This document shows positions 1 to 9,057 of a DNA stretch of 64,000 bases, piece by piece (within the stretch, counting starts at the first letter, position 1; every line of letters begins with the position of its first letter). The notes beneath the pieces are model-generated. The model was given only the letters and a program-made list of their open reading frames with translations. It was not told the origin of the DNA and ran no database searches. Made by a program: the position numbers and the translations under genes. Source of the DNA: Spongiihabitans sp965206355 (lineage in GTDB: Bacteria; Pseudomonadota; Gammaproteobacteria; Arenicellales; Poriferihabitantaceae); assembly GCA_965206355.1 (NCBI GenBank), contig OZ242212.1, positions 1,426,001-1,490,000 of the forward strand, read 5' to 3'.

Positions 1-22
1 GCCAACGCCTGTTAATGTGATT

Positions 23-39
23 CTGGAAAGCATTTCCAG
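23..39. terminator. Short perfect hairpin at window start
   Basis: A 7 bp perfect stem (CTGGAAA / TTTCCAG) with a 3-nt loop lies about 40 bp before the first gene. An upstream reading frame could end at the TAA at 13-15, so this may be an intercistronic or terminator hairpin. There is no clear U tract, and the role is a guess. Confidence 0.25.
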
Positions 40-77
40 TGACTATTTATCTAACAATTTTGACAGAGTAAATAAGT

Positions 78-980
78 ATGACAGATACAATGATCAGTTC
101 AGCCACCAAGGAATTAAAAATCGGCTATGAACAACCCTTCGTGATTATCGGTGAGAGAATCAACCCCACCGGGCGTAAGATTCTCGCTGAGGAAATGAAG
201 AATGGTGACTACAGTCGGGTTGAGAGTGATGCGCTGGCACAGATAGTGGCGGGCGCAAAAATGCTTGATGTTAATGCCGGCATTCCCCTGGCGGACGAAC
301 CACGGATTCTTGCCGAAGCGATTCAATTAGTGCAGTCGATTACCGATGTGCCGTTGTCCATTGATTCATCCATTATTGCGGCACTGGAAGCCGGTTTAGC
401 AGTATATCAGGGTAAGCCATTACTCAATTCAGTCACCGGAGAAAATGAGCGGTTGGAAGCCGTCCTGCCTTTGGTGAAAAAGTATAATTGTGCGGTTGTG
501 GCAATATCCAATGACGAAGCCGGTATTTCCGAAAACCCTGATGAGCGTTTTGATGTGGCAAAGAAGATTATTGAACGTGCTGCTGACCATGGTATTCATT
601 ATAGTGACATCATTGTTGATCCATTGGTGATGCCAGTCGGGGCGGTTAATAGTGCGGGGCGGCAGGTTTTACATCTGGTCAAGCGCTTGCGTGAAGAATT
701 AAAGGTCAACACCACTTGCGGTGCATCGAATTTTAGTTTTGGTATCCCCAATCGCAAAGGCATGGACGGACATTTCCTGAGTATGGCGATTGCTGCCGGG
801 ATGACTTCTGCGATAACCAATCCGTTGCACGAGGAAGTTATGCAAGGGGTTATGAGTGCGGATGTGGTGATGGGGCATGATAACAACTGTGCCAAATGGT
901 TAAACAAATATCGACAACCGCTGGATGAAAATGCCGGCGCGGGTGGAGCGCGTGCAAACAGACGCCGTCGTCGGGCGTAA
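78..980 (+). CDS. Methyltetrahydrofolate:corrinoid methyltransferase-like protein (pterin-binding domain)
   Basis: 300 aa with a DHPS-type pterin-binding TIM barrel. It shows the family blocks ERINPTGR (near residue 26), DVNAG (near 64), SIDSS (near 95) and NSVTGE (near 117). Relatives (AcsE/MtgA/MtvA type) move a methyl group between a corrinoid protein and tetrahydrofolate. Next to RACo-like and MttB-family genes, the likely role here is taking the methyl group from a methylated corrinoid protein to form methyl-H4folate. The partner corrinoid protein is not in the window and may lie just upstream. The last ~15 residues form a Gly/Ala linker ending in a run of five arginines, outside the catalytic fold. 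The same kind of tail occurs on two neighbours. The family is clear; the methyl donor is inferred. Confidence 0.85.
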   Translation: MTDTMISSATKELKIGYEQPFVIIGERINPTGRKILAEEMKNGDYSRVESDALAQIVAGAKMLDVNAGIPLADEPRILAEAIQLVQSITDVPLSIDSSIIAALEAGLAVYQGKPLLNSVTGENERLEAVLPLVKKYNCAVVAISNDEAGISENPDERFDVAKKIIERAADHGIHYSDIIVDPLVMPVGAVNSAGRQVLHLVKRLREELKVNTTCGASNFSFGIPNRKGMDGHFLSMAIAAGMTSAITNPLHEEVMQGVMSADVVMGHDNNCAKWLNKYRQPLDENAGAGGARANRRRRRA

Positions 981-1007
981 ATCCTTAATCGCACGATCCC
1001 CCGAACA

Positions 1008-1391
1008 ATGACCGAAATGGATCGCATCAGAACCGGTGGTTGCTTATGTGGGGGCGTTCGCTATAAGACGGTAGGCGAATTGCGAGACATTATCAACTGT
1101 TTTTGCAGCCAGTGTCAAAAAACCTCGGGCCATCATTTTGCCGCGACTAAGGCAGACCTCAGTCAATTTGAATTAGTCAACAATGCCACCCTCCGTTGGT
1201 ATGAATCTTCAGACACGGCGAAACGTGGTTTTTGTAATCGTTGTGGCAGTAGCTTGTTTTGGCAAAGAAAGGGAACGCAAACCATCAGCATCACCGCGGG
1301 TACACTGGATAAACCGACACACCTTAAAACAACCAAGAATATTTTCGTCGAAGACAAGAGCGACTATCACGAGCTTCCGATTGTGCAATGA
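1008..1391 (+). CDS. GFA / CENP-V-type zinc protein
   Basis: 127 aa, a single Mss4-like beta-tent domain of the GFA family, named after glutathione-dependent formaldehyde-activating enzyme. Zinc-binding cysteines are in the expected pairs: C12/C14, the C31-F-C33-x2-C36 block followed by KTSG, and C76-x2-C79 followed by GSSLFW. The family is broad and most members have no proven activity, so formaldehyde binding is only suggested. The context supports C1 chemistry: the gene lies 27 bp after the methyl-H4folate methyltransferase, and its stop overlaps the start of the RACo-like gene by 4 bp (ATGA), so the two are probably co-translated. A second in-frame ATG at 1017 is an alternative start. Confidence 0.8.
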   Translation: MTEMDRIRTGGCLCGGVRYKTVGELRDIINCFCSQCQKTSGHHFAATKADLSQFELVNNATLRWYESSDTAKRGFCNRCGSSLFWQRKGTQTISITAGTLDKPTHLKTTKNIFVEDKSDYHELPIVQ

Positions 1392-3400
1392 ACGAGCAGG
1401 GTAGCGTCCATGTGGTTTTTACGCCGTCTGGAAAGCGTGGCACGATTGCTACTGGAAAATCTGTCCTTGAAGCGGCACAACAGCTTGGCGTTGATCTGGA
1501 TACGGTATGCGGTGGACGCGGGATTTGCGACCGTTGTCAGATAGATCACAGTATCGGCGAGTTCGCTAAGTTCAAAATCCACTCCAACACCGAACACTTG
1601 TCGCTAATGAGTGCCAGTGAGCAGGCATTTTTCCCTGACGGTACGGCAACAACACGTCGTCTGGGTTGTCAGGCAAAACTACTTGGTGATGTGGTTATTG
1701 ATGTGCCGCCAGAGAGTCAGGCACACCGTCAGGTTGTGCGCAAACGCCTTGATGTCCACAACATCACGGTTAATCCAGCGGTGCGTTTGTATTATGTTGA
1801 AGTCCCTGAACCGAATATGCACGACCCGACCGGCGATTTGCAGCGTATGCTGGATGCGCTGGAATTTGACTGGGGATTAACCGATCTCGCTGTTGATTTC
1901 CACCTGCTCGGGACCTTGCAGGCGATATTGCGGCAGGGCGACTGGAAAGTAACCCTTGCCATTCACAATGAAAAACAGGTTATCGCCATTTGGCCAGGAA
2001 TAAAAAATAAAATATATGGCGTAGCAATAGACGTAGGATCGACCACAATCGCCGCCCATCTGTGTGATCTGATTGGTGGTCAAGCGATCAATTCCTGTGG
2101 GCGGATGAACCCGCAAATTCGCTTTGGTGAAGACCTGATGAGTCGGGTTTCATACGTTATGATGAATCCTGGTGGCGAAGCCGATATGACCGGTGCGATT
2201 CAGGAGGCATTGCAGCAGTTAATCAAGGAGCTGGTGGTCGCGGTAGATGTTGATATTAACGATGTGCTGGATATAACGCTGGTCGGTAATCCGGTCATGC
2301 ACCATCTCTTGCTCGGCATTAACCCGATAGAATTAGGTGGCGCACCCTTTGCGCTGGCGACTGATCAGGCGTTAAATATCAAAACTAGCGATTTGAATTT
2401 AATGCTCAATGCGGGTGCGAGGGCATACATCTTGCCCTGCATAGCCGGACATGTTGGTGCCGACGCGGCGGCGGCGACCTTGTCTGAAGCACCCTATGAA
2501 CGCGAGCAACTGACTTTGTTGGTTGATGTCGGCACCAATGCCGAAATTGTGCTTGGCAACAACAAAAGGATGGTGGCAGCCTCCAGCCCGACCGGACCGG
2601 CATTTGAGGGCGCACAAATCAGCGGTGGTCAACGTGCTGCCCCGGGTGCGATTGAGCGCGTGCGTATTGACAAGGAAACGCTGGAACCCAAATTCCGGGT
2701 CGTCGGTAGTGAACTGTGGTCGGATGAATCCGGCTTCAAACAGGAGATTGAGGAAACCGGTGTTACCGGAATTTGTGGCTCCGGCATCATTGAGGTCATT
2801 GCCGAAATGTTTTTGGCAGGGCTTATCAAAGCCGATGGGGTTATTGACGGCACAATGGCGAGCCGTTCTAATCGCGTAATTGCCGAGGAAAAAACTTGGA
2901 GTTACAACCTTTACGATGCCGGCAAAGTCAAAGTTATCATCACTCAAACCGATGTGCGTGCCATACAACTTGCCAAATCCGCCTTGTATGCGGGTGCGCG
3001 ATTGTTGATGGATAAACTGAATGTAGAGAAGGTTGACAGAATTCGATTAGCGGGTGCTTTTGGCGCACATATTGACGTGAAATACGCGATGGTGCTGGGC
3101 ATGATTCCCGATTGTGATCTGCAACATGTTACCTCTGCGGGCAATGCTGCTGGCACTGGTGCGACCATTACCCTGCTTGACACCGATGCGCGCACCGAAA
3201 TAGAAGACGTGGTAAAACGCATCCAGAAAGTGGAAACAGCGGTTGAACCGAGATTTCAAGAGCATTTTGTTGAAGCGCTGGCAATTCCGCACAAAACTGC
3301 TAATTTTGTCAACCTAAAAAAAGCCGTTGATTTGCCGCTACCTGCACCAGCCAGCGCAGATAAAGCTGGTAGCAGAACACGCCGCCGAAAACACCGTTAG
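1388..3400 (+). CDS. RACo-like corrinoid activation protein (2Fe-2S plus ASKHA domain)
   Basis: 670 aa. The N-terminal ferredoxin-like domain has cysteines C41-x5-C47-x2-C50 and C94, the spacing of a plant-type 2Fe-2S cluster. A linker follows, then the large C-terminal ASKHA-type domain with phosphate-binding segments AIDVGSTT (near residue 217) and LLVDVGTNAEI, plus a GICGSGIIE motif. Such proteins use ATP to drive electrons onto an inactivated Co(II) corrinoid and return it to Co(I). The gene overlaps the GFA gene by 4 bp. Like its neighbours it ends in a basic tail (residues about 655-670, rich in Arg/Lys). No corrinoid methyl-carrier is in view, so the partner must be encoded elsewhere or just before the window. 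Confidence 0.88.
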   Translation: MNEQGSVHVVFTPSGKRGTIATGKSVLEAAQQLGVDLDTVCGGRGICDRCQIDHSIGEFAKFKIHSNTEHLSLMSASEQAFFPDGTATTRRLGCQAKLLGDVVIDVPPESQAHRQVVRKRLDVHNITVNPAVRLYYVEVPEPNMHDPTGDLQRMLDALEFDWGLTDLAVDFHLLGTLQAILRQGDWKVTLAIHNEKQVIAIWPGIKNKIYGVAIDVGSTTIAAHLCDLIGGQAINSCGRMNPQIRFGEDLMSRVSYVMMNPGGEADMTGAIQEALQQLIKELVVAVDVDINDVLDITLVGNPVMHHLLLGINPIELGGAPFALATDQALNIKTSDLNLMLNAGARAYILPCIAGHVGADAAAATLSEAPYEREQLTLLVDVGTNAEIVLGNNKRMVAASSPTGPAFEGAQISGGQRAAPGAIERVRIDKETLEPKFRVVGSELWSDESGFKQEIEETGVTGICGSGIIEVIAEMFLAGLIKADGVIDGTMASRSNRVIAEEKTWSYNLYDAGKVKVIITQTDVRAIQLAKSALYAGARLLMDKLNVEKVDRIRLAGAFGAHIDVKYAMVLGMIPDCDLQHVTSAGNAAGTGATITLLDTDARTEIEDVVKRIQKVETAVEPRFQEHFVEALAIPHKTANFVNLKKAVDLPLPAPASADKAGSRTRRRKHR

Positions 3401-3947
3401 CCATCGTAGTTCTGTCGGGCGAGGGTAACGGGGTATTAGAAGTACTTGATTCGTGAGAGCAATCGAGCCTAAAAAGGCGGACATCAACAGACCTAACGAG
3501 TGTTTTGTTCATTGCGCATTGATGCGGCGGGTTATCAAGAAAAAATCATCCCATACTGTCATGAAAAGCGATCCGTTATGCCATCCGAGCTAAAATGAGC
3601 AAGATGATTAGATCACAAATTGACTCGCTAACGAAGCGGATTGGCAGCTTCCAATCATCACGGCGGCAATAAACAGGACCAGACCAATAAACAAGACCAA
3701 CCCATTAAAACGCATACTTACCGCATGTACCGCATGGGTTATTACGCAAAGCCCTCATCGTAATGATGATTTATATGTCATACTTCTCAAGAAGTTTAAG
3801 AAACTATCCCATATAAAGTTCCCCAGACCCAAAACTAATTATTTATTTGCAAAATGAACTCGAAACGACAAAATCCAAATATCGCCTCAAACCTAATAAC
3901 TGTGGGCACTTCGAGCATTTAGTCGAGATTTATACATTTGTAAAACT
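3401..3947. other. Intergenic stretch without a recognised gene
   Basis: About 550 bp between the RACo-like gene and the first MITE copy. Reading frames here are short and lack family resemblance. No tRNA, hairpin with a U tract, or operator was recognised. The part nearest the MITE is AT-rich, which fits insertion in a non-coding spacer between convergent genes. Confidence 0.4.
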
Positions 3948-4086
3948 GATATCTTTGCACGGAAAATGATTTCGCTTTTAGGCCAGGCAAAAACGCACGG
4001 AATGAGGGAGTTTATGCTTATAAATGACCGATTGAGTACGATTTTAACGCAGTATGCAGATGAAATGGCTTTCGTGCAAAGGTCTC
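3948..4086 (+). mobile_element. MITE copy 1 (139 bp, short class)
   Basis: Non-autonomous inverted-repeat element. The plus orientation is defined here as the one running from the GGAAGATGATTTCGC end to the GAAATGGCTTTCG end. The left terminus has decayed slightly (GATATC instead of GAGACC); the right terminus GTGCAAAGGTCTC is intact. Flanks read AAAACT on both sides, a possible 6 bp target duplication. It lies between the convergent RACo-like and mttB-family genes. Confidence 0.9.
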
Positions 4087-4223
4087 AAAACTAACTATAC
4101 CCTTACACCGTCAATCTGATATGCAAAGGTCTATATTAGTCGTCAAACAAAAAACGGAGTTTAAATCTGTTTGCAAGACAATGCTGATTGCATTGCAGAT
4201 ATTATTTCTGTTTTGCCGACAAG

Positions 4224-5756
4224 CTAATAATTGGCATCTGCAAAGGCGTTCTTGCGTTTTTCGATAAATTCCAGTAACGCTTCATCAATAGCCGAATCCA
4301 GTTCCGGGGCAACGTAATCGTTCAGCATTTGTTTCCAGAGCGTGTTTGCGCGCATGACTGCGTCCTGTGAACCTTCCGATTGCCATTGCTCAAAACTGTT
4401 GTTGTCGGCGATATTGGAGCGGTAGAAAGCGGTTTTGAAATTATCTTGGGTGTGTTCGCAGCCGAGAAAATGTGCGCCCGGTCCAACTTCGCGGATGGCG
4501 CCGAGTGCCTGTGCATTTTCCGACAGATCAACGCCTTGGGCAAAGACTTGCATCATGCCTAACTGATCGGCATCCATGACCAGTTTTTCATAACCCGAAA
4601 CCAATCCTCCTTCAAGCCAGCCGGCCGCGTGTAGTACGAAATTCACTCCGGCGGTGACGGCGGGCAGGATGGTGTTTGCACTTTCATAGGCGGCTTGTGC
4701 ATCCGCCGTTTTAGAGCCGCATAGCGAGCCACCACTGCGGTAGGGCACGCCTAATCGACGCGCCAAAGAGGCACAACCGTTAAGTACCAAAGAAGGTTCC
4801 GGCGTGCCAAATGTCGGTGCGCCTGATTGCATGGAAATGGAGCTGGCAAAGGTGCCGAATATAACCGGAGAGCCGGGACGCACCAGCTGGGTGAAGGTGA
4901 TGCCTGCCATTGCCTCTGCGAGGATTTGCGACATCGTGCCAGCGGCAGTAACCGGCGACATCGCACCCGCCAGTATAAACGGGGAGATGATGCTGGCTTG
5001 ATTATGTCTGGCATAGATTTCAGATGCGCCGAGCATGGTTTCATCGAATGTCATTGGTGAATTGGCATTGATTAGGTTCACCAGCACGGTGTTTTTTTCC
5101 ACAAACTGTTCGCCAAACAGGATTTTGCACATATCCACGGTATCCTGTGCGCGTTCTGGCTGGGTGACGGAACCCATAAAGGGTTTGTCGCTGTATTTGA
5201 TATGGCTATACACCATATCAAAATGACGTTTGTTGACCGGCAAATCTGTCGGCTCACAAACCGTGCCGCCGGAATGGTGCAACGAAGGAAACATATACGC
5301 CAGTTTGACAAAATTGCGAAAATCTTCAATCGTGGCATAGCGCCGCCCATTATCCAGATCGCGGACAAAGGGAGGGCCATAAACCGGCGCAAACACCGTA
5401 TTTTTGCCGCCGATGGTGACATTGCGATCCGGGTTGCGTGCTTTTTGCTCAAACACTGCAGGCGCAGAATCTTGAATAATTTTTCGGCACATACCGGCAG
5501 GAAAGCGAACGCGCTCACCGTCTATATCTGCGCCGGCTTGGCGAAACAGTTTTAAGGCGGGTTCATATCTGAAATCAATGCCGACCTCTTGCAGTATTGT
5601 GTCTGCATTTTTCTCGATTAACGATAATCCTTCCTCGCTCAGTAATTCATATTCGGGAATCTTGCGGGTGATGAAGGGGGTAATTGCCGCGGTAACGGTT
5701 GTTTTAGCATCTTGTCGGCCGCGCCGACCGCCTCGCTTTTTTGTTTGTGGTGCCAT
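4224..5756 (-). CDS. Trimethylamine/glycine betaine methyltransferase family protein (MttB family, non-pyrrolysine)
   Basis: 510 aa from the ATG at 5756; a TTG five codons upstream is an alternative. The protein has the size and sequence of the MttB superfamily, TIM-barrel enzymes that transfer a methyl group from a quaternary or tertiary amine to a corrinoid protein. There is no in-frame amber codon, so it belongs to the non-pyrrolysine branch. That branch includes the glycine betaine:corrinoid methyltransferase MtgB. The first ~15 residues are strongly basic (KKRGGRRGR), matching the basic tails of the two neighbouring C1 proteins. It is transcribed away from a GbdR/GlxA-type regulator, which points to glycine betaine or a similar substrate, but other betaines (carnitine, proline betaine) cannot be excluded. 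Confidence 0.88.
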   Translation of the reverse strand: MAPQTKKRGGRRGRQDAKTTVTAAITPFITRKIPEYELLSEEGLSLIEKNADTILQEVGIDFRYEPALKLFRQAGADIDGERVRFPAGMCRKIIQDSAPAVFEQKARNPDRNVTIGGKNTVFAPVYGPPFVRDLDNGRRYATIEDFRNFVKLAYMFPSLHHSGGTVCEPTDLPVNKRHFDMVYSHIKYSDKPFMGSVTQPERAQDTVDMCKILFGEQFVEKNTVLVNLINANSPMTFDETMLGASEIYARHNQASIISPFILAGAMSPVTAAGTMSQILAEAMAGITFTQLVRPGSPVIFGTFASSISMQSGAPTFGTPEPSLVLNGCASLARRLGVPYRSGGSLCGSKTADAQAAYESANTILPAVTAGVNFVLHAAGWLEGGLVSGYEKLVMDADQLGMMQVFAQGVDLSENAQALGAIREVGPGAHFLGCEHTQDNFKTAFYRSNIADNNSFEQWQSEGSQDAVMRANTLWKQMLNDYVAPELDSAIDEALLEFIEKRKNAFADANY

Positions 5757-5874
5757 AATAAAGTTAATCAAGGTTGCAATTTATTTTGAAATAGTTGCTA
5801 GTATGAAGCGACACGGCAAACAACACAGGTCATGACGCGACCAAAGTATAGTCGTTTGCGCCACTGGATATATG

Positions 5875-5880
5875 TATAAT
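5875..5880 (+). promoter_or_regulatory. Candidate -10 box for the GlxA-type regulator
   Basis: A perfect TATAAT lies 25 bp before the regulator start codon, in the 149 bp divergent spacer shared with the mttB-family gene. No convincing -35 box was found at the right distance, which would suit an activator-dependent promoter. Confidence 0.4.
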
Positions 5881-5905
5881 CAACAATGTCTTGGGGATCA
5901 GATAA

Positions 5906-6898
5906 ATGTCCGATAAAAAGATCAAACCATTATCCACGACATCGGTGCCTTGCCCACCGTTGACACGGTATGGGTTTTTACTTGTGCCAGAATACTCGAT
6001 AATGGCATTCACGGGTGCTATTGATCAGTTACGTATGGCAAACCGACTATCGGGTAAGACGCTTTATGAATGGGAGATTCTCTCGGAGAGCGAACAGCCT
6101 GTTTATGCCAGTACCGATATGTCGGTTGATAGTATGGCGATGAAAAGTAGTGGTAAACTGGATGCGGTGTTTGTTTGTGGTGGTACCCATATTGAGAGCA
6201 AGTCAAACAAAGCGATTTCGGTTTGGCTCCAAGAGCAAGCGAAAAAAGGTGTTCACCTTGGCGCAATTTGTACCGGAACCTATATTTTAGCAGATGCAGG
6301 ATTGTTAGCGGGATGTCGTTGTACGATTCACTGGGAAAATATGGCTGGGTTACGTGAGCGCTTTCCTGATTTGATTATTAGCCCTGATTTATTTGAGGTG
6401 GATGGCGAGCGATACACCTGCGCTGGCGGTAGTTCCTCTATGGATATGATGGTGTTTCTGATTGCCCGGAAGCATGGTTGGGAGCTTGCCACGGATATAG
6501 CAGAAGAGTTTCTGGTGGAACGCATTCGCGGACGTAATGATCGGCAACGCTTGCCCTTACGCTTGCAGTTAGGTGCGAGCCAGCCGAAACTTGCTGATGC
6601 GGTCTCATTTATGGAAGCCAATATTGAAGAGCCGATTAGTCTTGACGAAATTACTCATCATCTGGGGTTGTCGCGTCGCCAGTTGGAACGTTTGTTTCAG
6701 AAATATCTGCACTGTGTGCCAACGCGCTATTATATGCGTCTGCGCTTGATGCATGCCAGACAATTACTGCTACAAACCGGTATGCCCATTGTCGATATTG
6801 CTTTCGCTAGTGGTTTTATTTCGACCCCGCATTTCAGTAAGTGTTATCGCGAGCATTTTGGCATTCCGCCGCGAGATGAAAGAAAAATCGGCAATTAA
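5906..6898 (+). CDS. GlxA/GbdR-type AraC-family transcriptional regulator
   Basis: 330 aa. Residues ~20-200 form a DJ-1/PfpI-like (class I glutamine amidotransferase-like) sensing domain, with the family segment LGAICTGTYILADAGLL and IHWEN. Residues ~230-325 are a double helix-turn-helix AraC domain (SLDEITHHLGLSRRQLERLF; PIVDIAFASGF). This architecture is that of GbdR, CdhR and GlxA, which activate glycine betaine, carnitine and related catabolic genes. It is divergent from the MttB-family gene with a shared 149 bp spacer, the usual arrangement for local control. The inducer is not visible from sequence; glycine betaine or dimethylglycine is an inference from family and neighbours. Confidence 0.85.
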   Translation: MSDKKIKPLSTTSVPCPPLTRYGFLLVPEYSIMAFTGAIDQLRMANRLSGKTLYEWEILSESEQPVYASTDMSVDSMAMKSSGKLDAVFVCGGTHIESKSNKAISVWLQEQAKKGVHLGAICTGTYILADAGLLAGCRCTIHWENMAGLRERFPDLIISPDLFEVDGERYTCAGGSSSMDMMVFLIARKHGWELATDIAEEFLVERIRGRNDRQRLPLRLQLGASQPKLADAVSFMEANIEEPISLDEITHHLGLSRRQLERLFQKYLHCVPTRYYMRLRLMHARQLLLQTGMPIVDIAFASGFISTPHFSKCYREHFGIPPRDERKIGN

Positions 6899-6956
6899 GC
6901 TAATTGGGATGTCTATTAGGAAACGGCCCCCAATCAGGGGTGGGAAGTCGCATTGA

Positions 6957-7997
6957 ATGCTGTTGGATAAACTACAACAGGGCTGGCGACGAGCGCACTT
7001 CTTGAACTATGTGCTGTTACCGATTGCGTGGTGTTATGGGCTACTGATGAAGTTGCGGCAGGGTTGTTACCAGATGGGAATATGTCAATCCACTGTGCTC
7101 TCCGTGCCGGTGATTGTTGTGGGTAATATCAGCGTGGGTGGTAGCGGTAAATCGCCGTTAGTGATGCTGCTGGTCAATCACCTTAAAGCAAAAGGTTTCA
7201 AGCCAGGGGTTATCTGTCGCGGCTATGCGGGTAAGTCGGCGTTTTGGCCGCGGCAAGTTAATCATACGACATCGGCAAAATTGGTTGGTGATGAACCACA
7301 ACTCATTTTTGAACAATGTGATGTTGCCGTAGTCGCCGGTCCTGATCGAGTGCAAAACGGATATTATTTGATTGATAAACTGAATTGTAATATCCTAATC
7401 AGCGATGACGGCTACCAGCATTTTGCACTAAAACGCACTGTTGATATTGTCGTTATTGATGCACAATATGGTTTTGGCAATGGCTGGTGTTTGCCAGCGG
7501 GACCGTTACGAGAGCCAAAATCTGCACTCCGGCGCGCTGATATTGTCGTACTCAACGGTGAATCAACCGACCAATCAACCGCAAAATGGTTGGGTAACAT
7601 ACCCTGTTATTCCGTGACCATGAAATTACAGGATGCCCGTAATCTTATGGATAACCGTCGTCGAAAGTTGTCAGAATTTTTAAGGCATCCGGTACATGCG
7701 GTGGCAGGTATTGGTAACCCTGAGCGGTTTTTTTTACAGCTTGAGCAAGCAGGCATTGATATTATCCGGCATGTTTTTCCGGATCACCACGACTTTGGCA
7801 AAGATGATTTATCTTTCGCAGATAACAACGATATACTGATGACCGAAAAAGATGGCATAAAATGCCGTGCGTTGGCGTTGCAAACCGAGACATGGGCGAA
7901 AAAAATATGGGTGATTTCAGCACATTTGTGCGTTGACGAAACACTCTGTCAACGTCTGCAAGAGTTGCTTGTGCAGCGCAACGCTCAAACACTTTAG
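6957..7997 (+). CDS. lpxK: Tetraacyldisaccharide 4'-kinase
   Basis: 346 aa, the normal LpxK length. It phosphorylates the 4' position of the lipid A disaccharide precursor at the inner membrane. An N-terminal hydrophobic helix (residues ~15-32) precedes the Walker A-type loop GNISVGGSGKSP at 56-67. The segments ISDDGYQH and GPLREP are also typical. The gene is followed by kdsB after 2 bp, so the pair forms a lipid A/Kdo operon. The usual partner msbA is not next to it. Confidence 0.95.
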   Translation: MLLDKLQQGWRRAHFLNYVLLPIAWCYGLLMKLRQGCYQMGICQSTVLSVPVIVVGNISVGGSGKSPLVMLLVNHLKAKGFKPGVICRGYAGKSAFWPRQVNHTTSAKLVGDEPQLIFEQCDVAVVAGPDRVQNGYYLIDKLNCNILISDDGYQHFALKRTVDIVVIDAQYGFGNGWCLPAGPLREPKSALRRADIVVLNGESTDQSTAKWLGNIPCYSVTMKLQDARNLMDNRRRKLSEFLRHPVHAVAGIGNPERFFLQLEQAGIDIIRHVFPDHHDFGKDDLSFADNNDILMTEKDGIKCRALALQTETWAKKIWVISAHLCVDETLCQRLQELLVQRNAQTL

Positions 7998-7999
7998 AT

Positions 8000-8779
8000 A
8001 TGCACCCTTTCCACGTTATCATACCGGCGCGTTATGCTTCAAGCAGACTGCCGGGAAAACCATTGCTGGAGATTGGCGGCAAACCGATGATTCAGCATGT
8101 GGTCGAAAACTGTCGGCAAAGTGCCGCTCAACGTGTTATTGTGGCAACCGATGATGTGCGCATTGTTGATGTCGTTAGTGGATTTGGTGGAGAAACAGTG
8201 ATGACCTCTTCGCAGCACCGTTCAGGCAGCGACCGTATTGCCGAAGTATCCACCGTGCTGGATTTACCGGCGCATAGCATTATCATCAATGTGCAAGGCG
8301 ATGAACCGGATATGCCAGCGGCGTTAATCAATCAAATTGCACAGGTGCTGGCTGATGATGTCACTGCGGCGATGGCAACCGCTTGTGTCCGCTTAGAGGA
8401 TATCTCGCAGTTGAGCGATGCGTCTGTGGTGAAGGTGGTCACTGACCGCTACGGTTATGCCCTTTATTTTAGCCGCGCGGCTATTCCGTGGCTGCGTTTC
8501 GACAACACCTCATCGCTTGCCGACCCGGCACAGCAACATGTCTGGCAACATGCGTGGCGGCATCTCGGGATTTATGCTTATCGTGCAGGCTATATCCGAT
8601 TATTCGCATCCAGAGCAAGTTGTGAGCTGGAGAATCTGGAAAAACTGGAGCAGCTTCGCGGGCTATGGTATGGTGATAAAATTCGTTGTGTTGAGGCGAT
8701 AGCCACGCCGGGGGTCGGCATAGATACGCAAGCCGACCTTGAGCGAGCCAGACAGCGAACAGATAAATTATTGAAATGA
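8000..8779 (+). CDS. kdsB: 3-deoxy-manno-octulosonate cytidylyltransferase (CMP-Kdo synthetase)
   Basis: 259 aa. It activates Kdo with CTP for transfer to lipid A in the cytoplasm. The N-terminus carries the nucleotide-binding signature IIPARYASSRLPGKPL (residues 7-22), followed by the NVQGDEP motif near residue 97 and the C-terminal LENLEKLEQLRGL segment typical of KdsB. It starts 2 bp after the lpxK stop, consistent with co-translation. Confidence 0.96.
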   Translation: MHPFHVIIPARYASSRLPGKPLLEIGGKPMIQHVVENCRQSAAQRVIVATDDVRIVDVVSGFGGETVMTSSQHRSGSDRIAEVSTVLDLPAHSIIINVQGDEPDMPAALINQIAQVLADDVTAAMATACVRLEDISQLSDASVVKVVTDRYGYALYFSRAAIPWLRFDNTSSLADPAQQHVWQHAWRHLGIYAYRAGYIRLFASRASCELENLEKLEQLRGLWYGDKIRCVEAIATPGVGIDTQADLERARQRTDKLLK

Positions 8780-9057
8780 GAAATGTGGATGTTTTTTCGA
8801 CGGCTACGTCTGTCCGTGTTGGAAACAGTGATGTAGCGGATGAGTTTTTGAGGATTAAGTTCGAGGAGTAATTTTGAGAAGCAAGTTTGAGGAGCAGGTG
8901 ATATGATTGAGCAGAAAAAGCGGGGCGAACACACCCCAGAAACAGACGAATCTGATGTTTGGAAGCTCCCTCATAAAGGTAAATCTATGGACGTTTTTTG
9001 CGGTTGGGAATACAATGCGACTTTGGCAACGATCATTGGTAACTATCAGTAGACATT

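Noticed and set aside
4224..5756. Possible pyrrolysine-containing MttB
   Set aside because: No in-frame amber codon interrupts the frame, and no pylT/pylS genes were seen.
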